Shown here piece after piece: positions 34,230 to 47,600 of a stretch of DNA of 64,000 nucleotides. Numbering within the stretch: position 1 is the stretch's first letter; every line of letters begins with the position of its first letter. This DNA is from Triadica sebifera (Eukaryota; Streptophyta; Magnoliopsida; Malpighiales; Euphorbiaceae), in the NCBI GenBank assembly GCA_023653625.1, contig CM042900.1, positions 24,785,144 through 24,849,143 on the forward strand, written 5' to 3'. The position numbers and the translations under genes are program-made. The notes under the pieces are model-generated. The model saw only the letters and a program-made list of their open reading frames with translations, was not told the origin of the DNA and made no database searches.

Positions 34230-37200
34230 TCCAAGAAATGCTTGAACTTAGCAAGAGAGAGTGGTTTGGTCAACATATCTGGTGGATTCTTCGAAACATG
34301 AACTTTCTGGATAATAATATCTCTTGCATCAATAGTATCCTGATATAGTGGCATTTAATATTATGTGTTTGGCCTTGGAATGATAGACATCATTCTTGCT
34401 AAGAAAAGTAACACTTTGGCTATCTCAGAACACAATAATTGAATATGTTACAAAAATAAGTTTAATAAAAAAAAACCTCGTAACCATGTAGCTTCCTCAC
34501 ACCTTCAGTAGCTGCAATATATTCAACCTCTATAATAGATAATGTAACAATAAATTATAGAGATGTTTTCCAACTAATACCACCAAAACATAAAGTGAAG
34601 ATATAACTTGAGAGAGACCTTTGCTTATCAAGGTCACCACCATAATCAAAGTCCACAAAACCGACAACATCATAAGATGTTACTTTGTTATTATCAAATA
34701 CCAAGCCGAGATCAGAAGAACCCTTCGAATACCGATGAATTCATTTAACTAAATCCCAATGAACCTTTCTAGGATTGTGCATATAGCAACTTACCATGCT
34801 GACTGTTTAAGCTAGATAAGGTCTAATGCAAACCATGATTGCACTAAAATAAGGAACTCTTTCTCTTTTTCAGTTTTTGGATAAATGTCTTATGATAATT
34901 TAAAGTGAGTTGCTAATAGGAGTAGAGACATGCTTGCATGAGCTCATGTTGAATCTTTCAAGAAAATTTTCAATGTATTTCTTTTTAGACAAAAACAATG
35001 TCCTAGCTTGACGATCTCTGTATATTTCTATGCCAAGGATCTTCTTTGTTACACCAAGATCCTTCATTTCAAACTCATTTTTGAGTTTAAATTTCAACTT
35101 GTCGATCAAAGATTTGTCATTTGAAGCTATTAATATATCATCAATATAAAACAAACAAGTAGACAAAGACACCGTTAGAAAGTTTTATGAAATATACAAA
35201 ACTGTCATATTTACTTCTTGAGTAACCTTGCCCAATCATAAAAGAGTCAAATCTTTTATACCATTGTTTTGGAGCTTGTTTCAAACCATATCAGGATTTC
35301 TTCAATCTACAAACATAATGTTTCTTTCTAGGAACCACAAACCCCTTAAGTTGACGCATATAAATTTATTCTTCCAGTTCATCATGAAAAAAAGTTATTT
35401 TGACATCATGTTGCTCCAATTCCCAATCAAATACTGCAACAAATGCAAGAAGAATACGAATTGAGGCATGACAAACAACAAGTGAGAAAACTTCATTAAA
35501 GTAAACAATTTCTCTTTGATTGAAGCCTTTACCAATAAGATGTGCCTTCCTTCGTGCATTCTCAACCCCGGGAATATCATCCTTTCGCTTGTAGATCCAT
35601 TTGCACCCTAATGGTCGATGGTCCTTTAGTAGCTCAACTAATTCCCAAGAATCATTCTTGTGGAGACTTTTGATTTCTTCATGCATAGCCATTGAGATGA
35701 ATCAGGATAAGAAACTGCCTCAAAATAAGAATAAGGCTCAACGCCTTCAAAAATTTCTTGTGCAACTGACAAATCATAAGTAATCAAGTTATCATCATAT
35801 ATAGCTATCTCCTTCTTAGACAATCTCAAGCAATAAAATATTTATCCTGTTGTGACTGGAAAGAACTAGTGGTACTTAACACTAGATCTTCATCATGATC
35901 ATCATTGCTAGGTTGTGCATCTAAGGAAGAAGTTACAATTTTGCCTAGGCTTGATGACTTCAACTTAACCTCTATTTTTTCGCCAATACTTTTATTATCT
36001 ACACCAGAAGCAGAAACAGAATATTATATTCCAGAAGAAAGAAATGCATTTTGAATAAAAGTAACATCCATATTAAGAATAACTTTTCGAGACTTAGGAT
36101 CAGAATACCACAACCAATATCCATTAGACTCAGAAGCATAGGCGAGAAAAATGCATTTGATTGCTCTAGGAGCCAACTTGTCATCATTAATATAAGCATA
36201 GAAAGGACAACCAAATATTCTAAGATTAGAGTAATCAACAAGGTTATTTGGCCAAACTTCTTCTAGAATTTTAAAATCAATGGATGAATGTGGAGATCTG
36301 TTCATTAGATAGCATATTGTAGAAGCTATTTCAGCCCAAAACCTATGATGATTCCATAACCCGACATTTAAGAGCATACACCAAGCTTTCTGAAATAAAT
36401 TTTTGTTTATTCGTTCTACAACTCCATTTTTTTGGGACTTTCTGAAAAGTGTCTTGTGTCTTGCAATGTCATGTTCAATACAAGACTCATTAAAATCTGA
36501 TTCACAAAACTTTAAGTCATTGTCAGTTCTAAGTTTTTTTACTTTCCTCTTAGTCTGGTTTTCAACAAGAGATTTCCACTTCTTAAAAGTGGGAAAGGCC
36601 TTATTCTTATGCCTTAAGATGTAAACCCAAACATTTCAGGATAAGTCATCAATCAATGTCATCATGTAATGTTTACCTCCAAAAGAAGGAACTTTAAAAG
36701 GTCCTCAAAGATCTGAATGAATGTAATCAAGGATAACTTGTGTACGGTATATTGCAGTGGAGAAACCAACATTTTTTTCTCTTTCAAGACACACGATGTT
36801 CACAAAACTCCAGCTTACCTATACCACCATTGAGAATACCTCTTTTTCTTAGTAAATTCATACATTTTTAACTCATATGGCCTAGACACATATGTCATAA
36901 TCATGTGAGATCGTCACTAACAATGAAGATGTGGACACAACGGTTGAGTCTGTCATAGTATAACCTTGTAAGATATATAAGCTACCATGCCTATTACCTT
37001 TGAAAAAAACTAGAACACCATTATAAACCTTCAAAAATTCCATCTTCAGCTGAATACTTGCACCCAAGAAAGTCAAGAGTGCCCAAAGAAATAAGATTAC
37101 ACTTTAGATCGGGAATATGACGTAATTTGTCAATGTTTTGAGACAACCATCATGGGTTTTGATATGCAAACTACCTATACCAGCCACCTTGCATTGAACA

Positions 37201-38167
37201 TCGTTACCTATTAGAACAACTCTATGATCCATTAATCCATATGTAGTAAATCAGTCCCTATGAGAACACATGTGGTAGGTACAACAGTAATATAAAATCC
37301 ACTCGGTCTTGCTTATATTTTCAAATGAAGTAACTAATAAAATTTTACCTTCATATTTAGATTCAACAACACCAGCTTTAGTAGTAGCTTTCTCAGGTTG
37401 TTTGCCTTTTTCTTCTTTTTCTTTCTTAATCTTCAACTTGAAGCAATCAAAATTTTCATGTCAGGTTTTCTTAAAATAACAATAGGAATTACGTCTTTTA
37501 AACTTTGATCTAAATTTTTTTTACCACCAGCACTCCCTTTTTTCATTTGATCTACCTCTGACCAACAAGCCATAGACTTTATTTTCAGAATGACCTTCAA
37601 TATCAATTTTTTCTTTGGACAACAAGTTACACTTGACGTCCTTAAAGAACAATGTATCATTGTTCCCATATAACATAATTTCTTTGAAGTATTTTTAGGT
37701 AGATGGTAAAAAGACAGCTAACAAGACAACCTTACCCTCATCATCAATTTTTAACATCTAAATTATCTAGATCAATAATGATTGAATTGAATTCATCAAG
37801 ATGAAACTGAATAGGAGTACCTTCAGCCAGACAAAACATGTATAAATGTTATTTGACATGAAGCTTGTATGTTAGACTTTTAGTCATGTTGAGAGAACTT
37901 AGCCTAAGCCAAAGTCCTGCAGTAGTAGTTTCATAAAGCACCTAGCGAATCACCACTTTGGTAGGACAAATTTGGATTGCATGAAGTGTTTTTTTATCCA
38001 ACTCTTTCCATTGCTCATCAGTCATAGAATCAGGCTTATTCAACTTCACTTGTAAAGCCTTTTTTAGACTATTTTGTGTGAGAACGGCTGTCATTTGAAC
38101 TCTTCAGATGTTGAAGCTAATCTTACCATCAAACTTTCTCAATGTCAAACTTGGTAAAAGCAGACAT
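34230..38167 (-). pseudogene. Decayed copia gag-pol
   Basis: Minus strand, many stops and frameshifts. Gag starts at 38167 (MSAFTKFDIEKFDG) and runs to about 37440. The protease site near 37270 reads WILYYCCTYHMC, where the active DSG is lost. Integrase pieces lie at about 36024-37076 (one part reads NRSPHSSIDFKILEEVW). RT pieces are at 35366-35830 (LGCKWIYKRK) and 34900-35172 (FYIDDILIA, then KDLGVTKKILGIEIYRD). RNase H ends near 34230. Gag and RT resemble the intron-3 copia lineage more than the one at 42384, which is a visual impression only. Confidence 0.88.
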
Positions 38168-38180
38168 CTTGAACTTTGTG

Positions 38181-38191
38181 CTCTGATACCA
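38181..38191 (-). other. Primer binding site of the decayed copia element
   Basis: Minus-strand TGGTATCAGAG next to the LTR end CTTAACA, matching initiator tRNA-Met. Confidence 0.85.
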
Positions 38192-38193
38192 TT

Positions 38194-38663
38194 TGTTAAG
38201 AATAACATGTTTGCGAAAGGCAAAACAAAGGATCAAGACAAGTAAGATAAGCAAATTAAATCAAACAAGAAAAGTAATAAAAGAGACACACAAATTTATT
38301 TGGTTCGCCCAATATGGGCTACATCCACTGATTGCAATGAGCAAAATAACTTCACTATGATGGAGATGAGTACAACAATCTTCAAGTGGGCTCAAAGGCA
38401 TAATGAGGAGAAAAATGGTCTTGTGTTTGTTACAAAATAGAAAAACCCAATCTCTTTCAAAAAATTTCTTCTCTCATAGTTGAACCAATGCTAAAGAAGG
38501 TTATTTATAGGACACACAACTTGTTGCCCAAGAATAGTATTAATTGGTCATAGAAAATTTCAAGTATTAATTAGTAGATAGCCTTGACAATAATGTTAAG
38601 ATTTGAAGAGTTGCCTTGGAAGAATGCAAAGTTGAGGAATACGAAGAGATAGAGAATTATGAG
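38194..38663 (-). repeat. 5' LTR of the decayed copia element (truncated)
   Basis: About 470 bp. A TATA-like CCTATAAATAACC (minus strand) lies near 38500. The outer end is missing by comparison with the 3' stub. Confidence 0.78.
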
Positions 38664-38842
38664 GTTTTGATATATTGAAGGCACAATGAGTATCTTATGG
38701 ATGAGGTTTTGACAAATAATTGGAAATCTTTCTTCTCCTTAAATCCTTTGAGGGATAGGGATAGGGATAGTGCATGCATATCTTGTATCCAACGAAACAT
38801 ACATATGTAGGAATTACACAACTGCGCCTTGAATAATATTTT

Positions 38843-38884
38843 GTTTGACAATGACAATTGCTAGTTTGACAATGACAATTGCTA
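38843..38884. repeat. 21-bp tandem doublet
   Basis: Two identical copies of GTTTGACAATGACAATTGCT plus one base, followed by the start of a third. Confidence 0.93.
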
Positions 38885-39249
38885 GTTTGATGCTCTTGCG
38901 AGATAAGAAAAATCATTCAGTGTTGTGATAATGTATTGTTGTTATCCCAACCTGGAGTCAAAGGATTACAAGTGAGATTAGTAGCAAATAACAAGTATAT
39001 TTCCATAAACATAAGTTTTAAGATAGCAAACATGATTCGAGGCTATAATTAGGAGTTTCCTTCTCTTTATTTCATAGCACCTAGAAAAGCATATTCCACG
39101 CATTCCTTAGCAATTTTTAATTATGCTTGTGCCAAGAAGTCCTCATGATTGTTTTAGAAAGTCTACAATCCTAAAAAGATTTTCCCTCAAAGTAGGTCAT
39201 ATGTCTCTTTTCTACGAATGAATCATCTTATTAGTTCAACCATTCCCTG

Positions 39250-39505
39250 AAATTACAAGCCATATCCTTTTCAATGATACGACAAAGATAATTGGAAATA
39301 TCATTTATTGTCTTATTGAGAGATACATTTGAGATGGTAGAAAAACGAAAATAGTTTTAGTTCGCAACAAGAATGTAAGTGTGGATACTTTTGGGCATCA
39401 ATATTCATCAGGTAAGCAACCTAGACATCGATAGGTAACATTAAGTGCATAGCACAATGCACAAGCAAGAGACTGTAAACAAGAATCAACACTCCAATCA
39501 CAAAA
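39250..39505 (+). repeat. ~240-bp repeat, copy 1
   Basis: Begins AATTACAAGCCATATCCTTT, has GATAATTGGAAATATCAT, TTCGCAACAA and GCACAATGCACAAGCAAGAG, and ends near CAACACTCCAATCA. The same order recurs in copies 2 and 3. Confidence 0.85.
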
Positions 39506-39773
39506 AAAATTCTTATATTTGAGTCATGTGAATACAAAAAATATGTACTGAAAGAGCTTTACACATTAATTAGTGGTCTGACCTTTACTCGAACCAAATC
39601 AGGATTTATTGGGATTTTGAATACCAATGATTTAGACTGAAAAATAAATATATTTTTTAATTAGTTAATTGATTTAATTATATATATTCTTCTCCAAATT
39701 TAAAGGTACTTTCTATTTAATTTCTTTTATCCCTTTCAAACACACGACAATTAATTATATCTTTTTTCCATTT

Positions 39774-40006
39774 AATTACAAGCCATACCCTTTTCAATGA
39801 TACTATATATAATGATAATTGGAAATATCATCTATTATCTTATCTGCGAGATATAAATAGAAAAACAAAAATAGTTTAAGCTCGCAATAACAATACAAGT
39901 GAGGATGCTTTTGGGCATTAATATTCATTTGGAAAGGAACCCATTCATGGACAATTAACACTAAGTGCAGAGAACAATGGAAGCAAGGGAGTGTAAATAA
40001 GGACCA
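39774..40006 (+). repeat. ~240-bp repeat, copy 2
   Basis: Begins AATTACAAGCCATACCCTTT. It shares the GATAATTGGAAATATCAT and GATGCTTTTGGGCAT landmarks with the other copies and is slightly shorter at its end. Confidence 0.85.
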
Positions 40007-40029
40007 ACTTATTTCTTTTTTTTCAATAT

Positions 40030-40270
40030 AATTACAAGCCATATCCTTTTCAATGATACCATAACGATAATTGGAAATATCATTTATTATCTTATCTGCA
40101 AGATATAAATAGAAAAACAAAAATAGGTTAAGTTCGCAACAACAATATAAGTGTGGATGCTTTTAGGTATCAATATTCATCAGGAAAGCAACCCAATCAT
40201 GGACAAGTAACGCTAAGTGTAGAGCACAATGCAAGCAAGAGAGTGTAAACAAGAACCAACACTCCAATCA
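40030..40270 (+). repeat. ~240-bp repeat, copy 3
   Basis: Begins AATTACAAGCCATATCCTTT and ends CAACACTCCAATCA. Copies 2 and 3 are nearly adjacent (about 25 bp apart), copy 1 is about 270 bp upstream of copy 2. Confidence 0.85.
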
Positions 40271-41215
40271 AAATCAACCACATATGTATAAATATACTAT
40301 GATACACTGTGATAATTTATGTGAATGCAAACTAAAATTTTAATACTCAAGATCAGCAAAAGCTGCGAGTGCATAACATAATTATTTATGAATGCAAATG
40401 AAATGAATTTAAAAAATTTAGAAAAAATAGAATAAACATGGATTAATTAGTTTATATAATGATTTGGAAAATGTATTTAGAATTTGGAAAATTAATTATC
40501 AAAGATTCGACAAACAGTTAAAATAAGAAAATATCATAAGAGATAATAAGGGAGATATGAAATATTTTCTCTAATAGAGAGATAAGTAAATGAGAAGTTT
40601 GTTGTCTTCAGGAAGAGAGTCCCCTTTTATAGACAATTTTTTTTAACTTTAATTTGGAGGAGGGAAAATATTCTCCAACAGACATCCTTATTTTCATTGC
40701 CTAAATATATTGGTGGCATTAATCCTATGTCTGAAGATTTGAAATTGGAGTTTTCACTTTGCAACAGTTATTCAGTAATTATAAAGTATTCTGCTTTTGC
40801 TTTTGTAGGTATTAGCTGGATTTGAGCAAAACCTTTTTGGGCTAGAAACTCATTATATTTTGGGTTAGACTTCAAAAAAACCTTAGGCTTGCAACCATGT
40901 TTAGATAACAAGCATTTTGATTTTGGCTGAATTTTAAACAAATTTCACCATTTAACTTTGAATTTTCTCATAAGCAATATGACTCTTTTCTATGAAAATT
41001 GTTGTTGTCAGAAAACCACTTTCATTTTTGTTTTCTCCAGCTTCCATTTAGTGATCCATGACATTATTGAAAAAATCAATATTTCATCAGATGCATAACC
41101 ATTAGGAAAATATATCTTCCAAAATTACAAGTCAAAAGAGAGAAGTAATGATGCTTGAGTTGCTATGAAATTTTAGTTTGAAATAACTATTAACAAAGCG
41201 CATTGTGATGACTTG

Positions 41216-41783
41216 TAAGCACATCCACCATCCTGCTAGACAGAGGTGATGTTAGGAGGGGGATACCAGGCCCATATCGGTAATCCCACTTCTATGATAA
41301 AATCAGTTGTTGAGTTATGAAGGTGAGGTAAACGCCCATATGAAGTATATTTAGAGTTGTGATTGAAAAAATCTCTTACCTCTTCCTCCCAGTGTCTCTC
41401 TTCTTATACTTTTTCTGAGCCTACTCCTCTCAATTACCAAGCCAGTATTGATGGCGAATTGAGATGGTTACTTGGAACACTGTGCCTATGTCAAACAGAG
41501 AAGTGTCGCCTTGATAGACGGTGTGGGCGTGCCCACGGGGTTGTGTATGGGAGGGTTATGATGTCGTGAGCAATCTTTTCATTCAGCCTCATCCCTATTC
41601 CTTAAAGGGTCTTCGAATTTTGAGTCTACTTAGGCCTGAGGCAATCTCCCTATGTTAAGACTCTTAGGTCTAGGGTGGTCTCACCGTGTCGAATCTCCTT
41701 ATACCTGAGGTGGTCTCCCTGTATTGGGTCTCCTTAGACCTAGGTCAATCTTCCATTGACAAACTTAATCAGGCATGTTACCA
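41216..41783 (-). repeat. 3' LTR of the Tat-type element
   Basis: 568 bp, TGATGACTTG...ATGTTACCA. It keeps a ~240-bp stretch that the 5' LTR has lost. It contains several GTCTCC motifs (for example AATCTCCCTATGTTAAGACT). Confidence 0.85.
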
Positions 41784-42383
41784 TAGTTCCCACCAAAAAA
41801 GTGTAGATCATTAATGTTCGACTAGGTCAAGTGGTGCCCTAACCATTGTAGGTATGTTTTCCCTAGGTGCCCTTATTCATTGGTTTGAATTTTAAATATG
41901 GCGCTTTGGCAATTGTTCCCTCGTAATAATACCTCTGGACACATGTTCAATTGTGTGTGGCGGCAGGGTCTAAAACGCCTCTTTTCGATTTTTTCACCCT
42001 AATTATATCTCTAGCTTTTCATTTCACCTTCTTATATTCTATAGTTTCTCTACATCAACATAGCATTTTTATTTTTCACAAAAAGCTTGTAAAGGTCTTT
42101 TTCAATCTGCTGTTGTTTGCTTGGAAAATCATGAGTTCCTCTAATATGTTCTTCGATCGGATCTCTATTTTCTTGTATTTTCTCTACTTTGATTTTGTTA
42201 TTGTCGTTTCTTTCTTTAGTGGTTTATTTTGTTTTCTCTTTGGCTTTGATAGTATCGAATTCTGTGAGTAGTGGTAAGGAAGTAAGGGGTTACAGTAGTG
42301 ATGACTCTGGATCGAGTAGGACATCACTTTCTCCTCCTTCTGTGGAGGTGGGAGGTGCAACAATTAGTGTCGTAGATGCCTTG
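41784..42383 (+). pseudogene. Antisense extra ORF of the Tat-type element, leader and N-terminal part
   Basis: Plus strand, opposite to gag-pol. After a T-rich leader, the frame ending at 42383 reads GKEVRGYSSDDSGSSRTSLS...GGATISVVDAL and is cut by the copia element. When the copia and one CCTTG target copy are ignored, the same frame runs on from 49267 (NSKLEEIIVVKKRVLV) until a stop near 49366. So the copia landed inside this coding region. The true start codon is not clear. Confidence 0.6.
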
Positions 42384-42873
42384 TGATGGAGAGATCTATA
42401 GCGGAAATCTGGCAGATCTCTCCCCCAGGATCCTATACATGCTGTTTAGAACACAAAACATATGAGTTTAATTGAGCAAGAGGAAGATGTGTACCTGATT
42501 TGGCCGAATCCATCGTCTTAGAAACGATCCGAGAAGTTTTGCACCAAGATCTTCTCTCGTTTTCGAACCCCAGAATGATGGAATTCTTATCTTATTAATT
42601 TCCTTATCCTCTATTCTACTTTATATAGAGGAGGTTAATCATCAGGTTCAGCAACAAAAGAGACTTAGCTCACCGGTATATAATAATCATGGGTTATCTA
42701 TCATACCCATATTATTATCTGAGCCCACATTAATTCCCCCACACTTAATTAATAAATGAAGTCATGCCTAAATAAAGAATTGATCAAATTCTTAAGGCAC
42801 TTTATTTGTAATTTGTCCTGATATCTCAATTAAAAGCTCATAAATATAAGATATTAAAATAAAATATCTTACA
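42384..42873 (-). repeat. 3' LTR of the nested copia element
   Basis: 490 bp; a CTTTATATAGAGGAG stretch near 42620 holds a TATA-like box readable on either strand. Confidence 0.94.
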
Positions 42874-43445
42874 TTCTCCCACTTGGGTGTATTAATTGAG
42901 AACGTATTACAAAAAGACTTCACATTCCTGCTCGATTCAATAAGATTATCAACATAGGATCATGGCGGAAACCACTTAATCAAGAACATGGCACCTTCCA
43001 TAGTCACACATGTCAATAACCCTATCAATCGTAATGAGCATCAGTGTGGTAATGTGGTAAGAATTATTCAACACTAACTTTATGATCAAAACTTTATGTG
43101 TTGATTTTCTTATCATCCAGATTTCTTATTTTTATGTAACACAGTTACTTCATAAGAAATCCTTTATTACTTCAAATTGAAGTTTGTATGTCTTAAACTT
43201 TATATCTCGATATACTTTATGTGTCACAAGACATACACCAAGGCTATAAACAGTAATGCCCCAAGCCTTCGCTTAAGATGACACTAATCTTAAGACTTTC
43301 AAACATTTAATCTGATATATCACATAATATTTTCCAATGAAAATATAACAATATATTGATAACCATCAGAATTACAATAATGTACATTTATACCAATGTA
43401 TAAAGTACGAACAAACATTACATAAAGTAATATAAAATCCTCCCA

Positions 43446-46400
43446 CTAATCCAAGGGATCAAAACCAGACTTTAGACCCATACTAATGACATGTCTCACA
43501 TAAATAATGGGCCGAAGTCCCTTGGTAAGAGGATCTGCTATCATATCTTCTGTATTGATATGATCCACCTCAACATCACCTTTCTTTATCAGCTCTTTCA
43601 ATGTCAAATATTTGACTTCCATATGCTTAGACCCTGTGATATTCTTGTTGTTTTTAGCAAACAACACAGCTGGAAGATTATCACAATACAACTTTATGGG
43701 TCTGTTAATGGAATCAACAATTGACATTTCCGCAATGAGATTTCGTAGTCATACAGCCTGTGTGGCTGCACCATAACATGCTACAAACTCAGCCTGCATC
43801 GTGGAAGAAGAGATTAAGGACTGTTTAACACTTTTCCAAGATACAGCCCCACCAGCCAGCATAAAAACATAACCTGATGTGGATTTTCTATCATCAAAGC
43901 AACCAGCAAAATCTGAATCTGTATAGCCAGTTAACTCCAGATGCTCAACCTTTATGTATGTTAAGATATAATCACTAGTCCCCTTAAGGTATCTCAAAAC
44001 TCTTTTAGCCGCAGTCCAATGGTCCATTCCAGGATTAGATTGATATCTACCCAGAATACCAACTGCAAATGCAATGTCCGGCCTAGTGCAGACTTGAGCA
44101 TACATCAAGCTTCCTACTACACTAGCATATGGCACTGCTTTCATTGATTCTCTCTCAACCTGATTCTTAGGACACTGTGCCAAGCTTAATTTATCACCTT
44201 TAGCAATTGGCACATCCCAAGATTTACATTCATGCATATTGAATTTCTTCAATATCCTCTCTATGTATGCCTTCTGAGAGAGACCTAAAAGGTTTTGAGA
44301 TCTATCCCTTAAAATTTCAATTCCCAGGACAAAAGATGCTTCTCCAAGATCTTTCATATCAAAATATTTAGATAACAACTGCTTAACCTCATACAGTGTA
44401 TCTAAATCATTACATGCAAGTAAAATATCATCTACATATAATATCAGAAAGATATATTTGCTCCCACTGATCTTGAGATATATGCATCTATCAACTTTGC
44501 TTTCAACAAAGCCTAAAGAAGTGATTACATCATCAAACTTTAAGTACCACTGTCGTGAGGCTTGTTTCAAACCATAAATAGACTTTTTAAGTCTACAGAC
44601 AAGATGGTATTTACCATCTTCATAAAAACCTTTAGGTTGTTCCATATAGACCTGCTCGTTTAATTCTCCATTCAGGAATGCAGTTTTAACATCCATCTGA
44701 TGTAGCTCTAAATCAAAATGAGCTACTAGTGCCATAATTACTCTAAATGTATCCTTAGAGGATACAGGAGAAAATGTTTCACTGTAATCAATTCCTCCTC
44801 TCTGAGTAAATCCTTTGGCAACTAATATGGCTTTAAACCTCTCAATATTCCCTTTGGAGTCTTTCTTGGTCTTATAGACCCATTTACAGCCAATAGGTCT
44901 ACAACCTTCAGGTAATTCAACAAGCTCCCACACGCCATTACAATCCATAGATTGCATTTCATCTCTCATTGCTTTCCACCGCAGATCTGATTGGGTACTA
45001 GAAACAGCTTCCTCAAATGATATAGGATCAGAAACATGACCAATGTCATAATCACTCTCTCCTAAATAGACCACATAATCAGATGAAATAGCAGATTTCC
45101 TTTCCCTAGTAGACCTCCTGAGAGGAATCTGTGCAACTGCACCCTATGATGATGAAGCCTCATTAAACTGTATAGGCTCATCCCTTAATACTGGATTAAT
45201 CACAGGTGTAGGATCCAACATTGCAGGTTGCTTGGGAACAGGTATATGTATAACCTTAGTCTGTTGTTCCTTACTAGTGATCTCAGAGCGTTCATACTGA
45301 TCAGCTATATCAAATTCTAAAAATTTAGCTGTCTGTGATTCTACAATTCTAGAACCCCCTTCTCTACAATAAAATTTGTAACCTTTAGAATGATCTGGGT
45401 ATCCTATAAAATAGCAACGAGTAGATCTAGATTGCAATTTACCTTCAGTAGGATTATAAAGGCGTACTTCTGAAGGACAACCCCAAACACGGAGGTGACT
45501 CAAGCTAGGTTTCCTATTAGTCCACAGTTCAAACGACGTTTTAGCCACAGACTTACTGGGTACTCTATTGAGGATATATAATGCCGTTTTAATAGCCTCA
45601 CCCCATAAAAAGTCTGGGAGATTAGATCTTGACATCATGCTTCTAACCATTTCATTTAAGGTGCGATTCCGCCTTTCAGCTACACCATTCTGTTCAGGAC
45701 TTCCTGGCATAGTAAACTGAGCTACTATTCCACAGTCCTCAAAGTATTTGGCAAAAGGACCTTTTAATTGTCCTGTTATACCGTATTTGTCATAATACTC
45801 ACCACCCCGATCAGACCTAACAACCTTGATAACTTTTCTCTGCTGTTTCTCGACTTCAGTCTTAAAAATCTTGAATTTTTCAAGAGATTCAGACTTTTCC
45901 TTAATCAAGTACAGGTAGCCATATCGGGAAAAATCATCAATAAATGTTATAAAATATTTATTATTGCATATTGTGGGTGAATAAGGTCCGCATATATCTG
46001 TATGGATTATCTCTAAGAGATCTGAACTCCTGATAGATCCCTTTTTCTTAATTTTGGTTAGCTTACCCCTACAACAGTCAACACATGTTTCTAGGTCACT
46101 GAAATCAAGGGCAGGCAAAATATTGTCTTTAATTAGCCTATCTACCCTTTCCCTAGAAATGTGGCCAAGTCTTTTATGCCACAACATGGATGACTTTTCC
46201 TTTATTAAGGGTCTTTTGGCAACAATATGTTCAACATTACATGATGTAGAATATATTTCATTTGAACTTAAAAAAACTTGATACAAACCATATGACAAAA
46301 TACACCGGCCAACTGCCTTTGAATTAAGAGTTATATTAACAACTTCATCTTTAAATACAAAAGCATAGCCAATTTTGTCTAATTCAGATACAGATACCAA

Positions 46401-47600
46401 GTTCCGTCTAAAAGTTGGTATGAACAATACATTAGATAAAAATAGTTCATAACCACTATCTAAGTTCAAACAAACATTTCCAACTAGTTGAACATCAACT
46501 GTAGTATTATTGCCAACTGTGAGCATTAACTCTTCTTTATTTGGCTTCCTCATATTTGTGAATCCCTGTAATGTGAAGGCAACATGTTTAGTCACTCCAC
46601 TATCAAGCCACCAGGAACTGGATATGGCATCAGCCAAATTAGATTCACAAATAACAAAACCAAAAGAGTTACCTGTAGGCTCACGCTTTTCTAACCAAGC
46701 TTTATATTTAAGACAATCCACCTTTTTATGACCTTTCTTTTTGCAAAAGAAACATTTAAATTTCTTTTTCTCTATGCCTTTAAGATCACCCACAGCACTA
46801 GATCGGGAAGACTCATATCCCTGAACAGAAGAAGAAGCATTAGTCTTAGCTTTCTTACCTTTCAGTTTACCTTTATGCTGAGGTCCGGATACAAGAAGCG
46901 CGACACTGGATTGTCTCACCTTTAGCTTCTCTTCCTCAGCAGCGCAAACAACAATGAAAGCATTGACAGTCCAAGGATCCTCCCTTGAGTTGTAAGCCGT
47001 AATAAGCATCTCAAACTCAGGAGGCAGAGTATTGAGAGCTTGATGCACAATACAAGCATCAGGGAGAATAATGTCAAAACCCTTTAACTCATTCTGTATG
47101 TGGACCATCTTTAAAATGTACTCCCTAACACCTCCAAGTCCGTTATACTTCATGGAGTATAACTGTTTCAGAAGGGTACCAATCTCAACATTGATTGACA
47201 CTTTATAACGCTGAGACAAAGCTGTAAGAAACTCTTTTGCTATATGAGTTTCAGGAAGACCGCTCAACAGATGCTCTGGAATTGACCTTTTAAGGGTCAA
47301 ATAGCACATGTGGTTCATCTTATACCAGGTTGAGTATAACTCTTTTTCCACATCAGTACTCTCAGGAGTTAAGTCAGCTGGTTTAGGAGTAGTCATGGCA
47401 AGATCAATATCTGCCAACTCCATAGCCATTTCAACATCTCTTTTCCACTCCTTAAAATTAGAAGCTGATAATGTCTGAACTGTAACATTACAGTTATTGA
47501 TTGAGAAGGTGACTGAAAAATCAACAATGTAATACTTTAGTTCAAGACAATAATAATACTCAAAGCCATAAAAGAGTATTAATCCGAAGAATTTCAGCAC
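43446..47600 (-). pseudogene. Copia gag-pol with two nonsense codons
   Basis: One minus-strand frame of about 1385 codons, open except for TAG at 45144-45146 and TGA at 43749-43751; no frameshift is needed. In order: gag (ASNFKEWKRDVEMAMELADI), zinc knuckle CFFCKKKGHKKVDC, protease WLDSGVTKHV, integrase finger (LWHKRLGHISRERV) and RSDRGGEY, RT with GCKWVYKTKKD and YVDDILLA, RNase H (YTDSDFAGCFDDRKSTSG, LYCDNLPAVLFAKN). The first stop lies between integrase and RT, the second within RNase H. The first ~35 codons of the long frame look like leader read-through; the real gag start, expected near 47500, is not obvious and its ATG may be lost. Confidence 0.93.

Larger units (their letters stand above)
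30523..38663 (-). mobile_element. Decayed Ty1-copia element interrupted by a solo LTR
   Basis: Minus-strand copia relic. Its 5' LTR is at 38194-38663, followed (going down) by a primer binding site (38181-38191) and gag starting at 38167. Then come protease, integrase and RT remnants and an RNase H tail ending near 34230, a polypurine-like tract (AAGGTAGAGAT on the minus strand, about 30632-30645) and a 3' LTR stub at 30523-30631. The solo LTR at 30704-34213 is inserted between the RNase H end and the 3' LTR. Both outer ends are truncated: past 38663 the sequence no longer matches the start of the 3' LTR, and the stub lacks most of the LTR. No target duplication was found. Confidence 0.82.
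38664..41210. other. Repeat-containing spacer of unknown origin
   Basis: No coding sequence recognised. It holds a 21-bp doublet (38843-38884) and three dispersed copies of a ~240-bp sequence (listed separately). The end near 41210 borders the gypsy nest. Confidence 0.55.
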
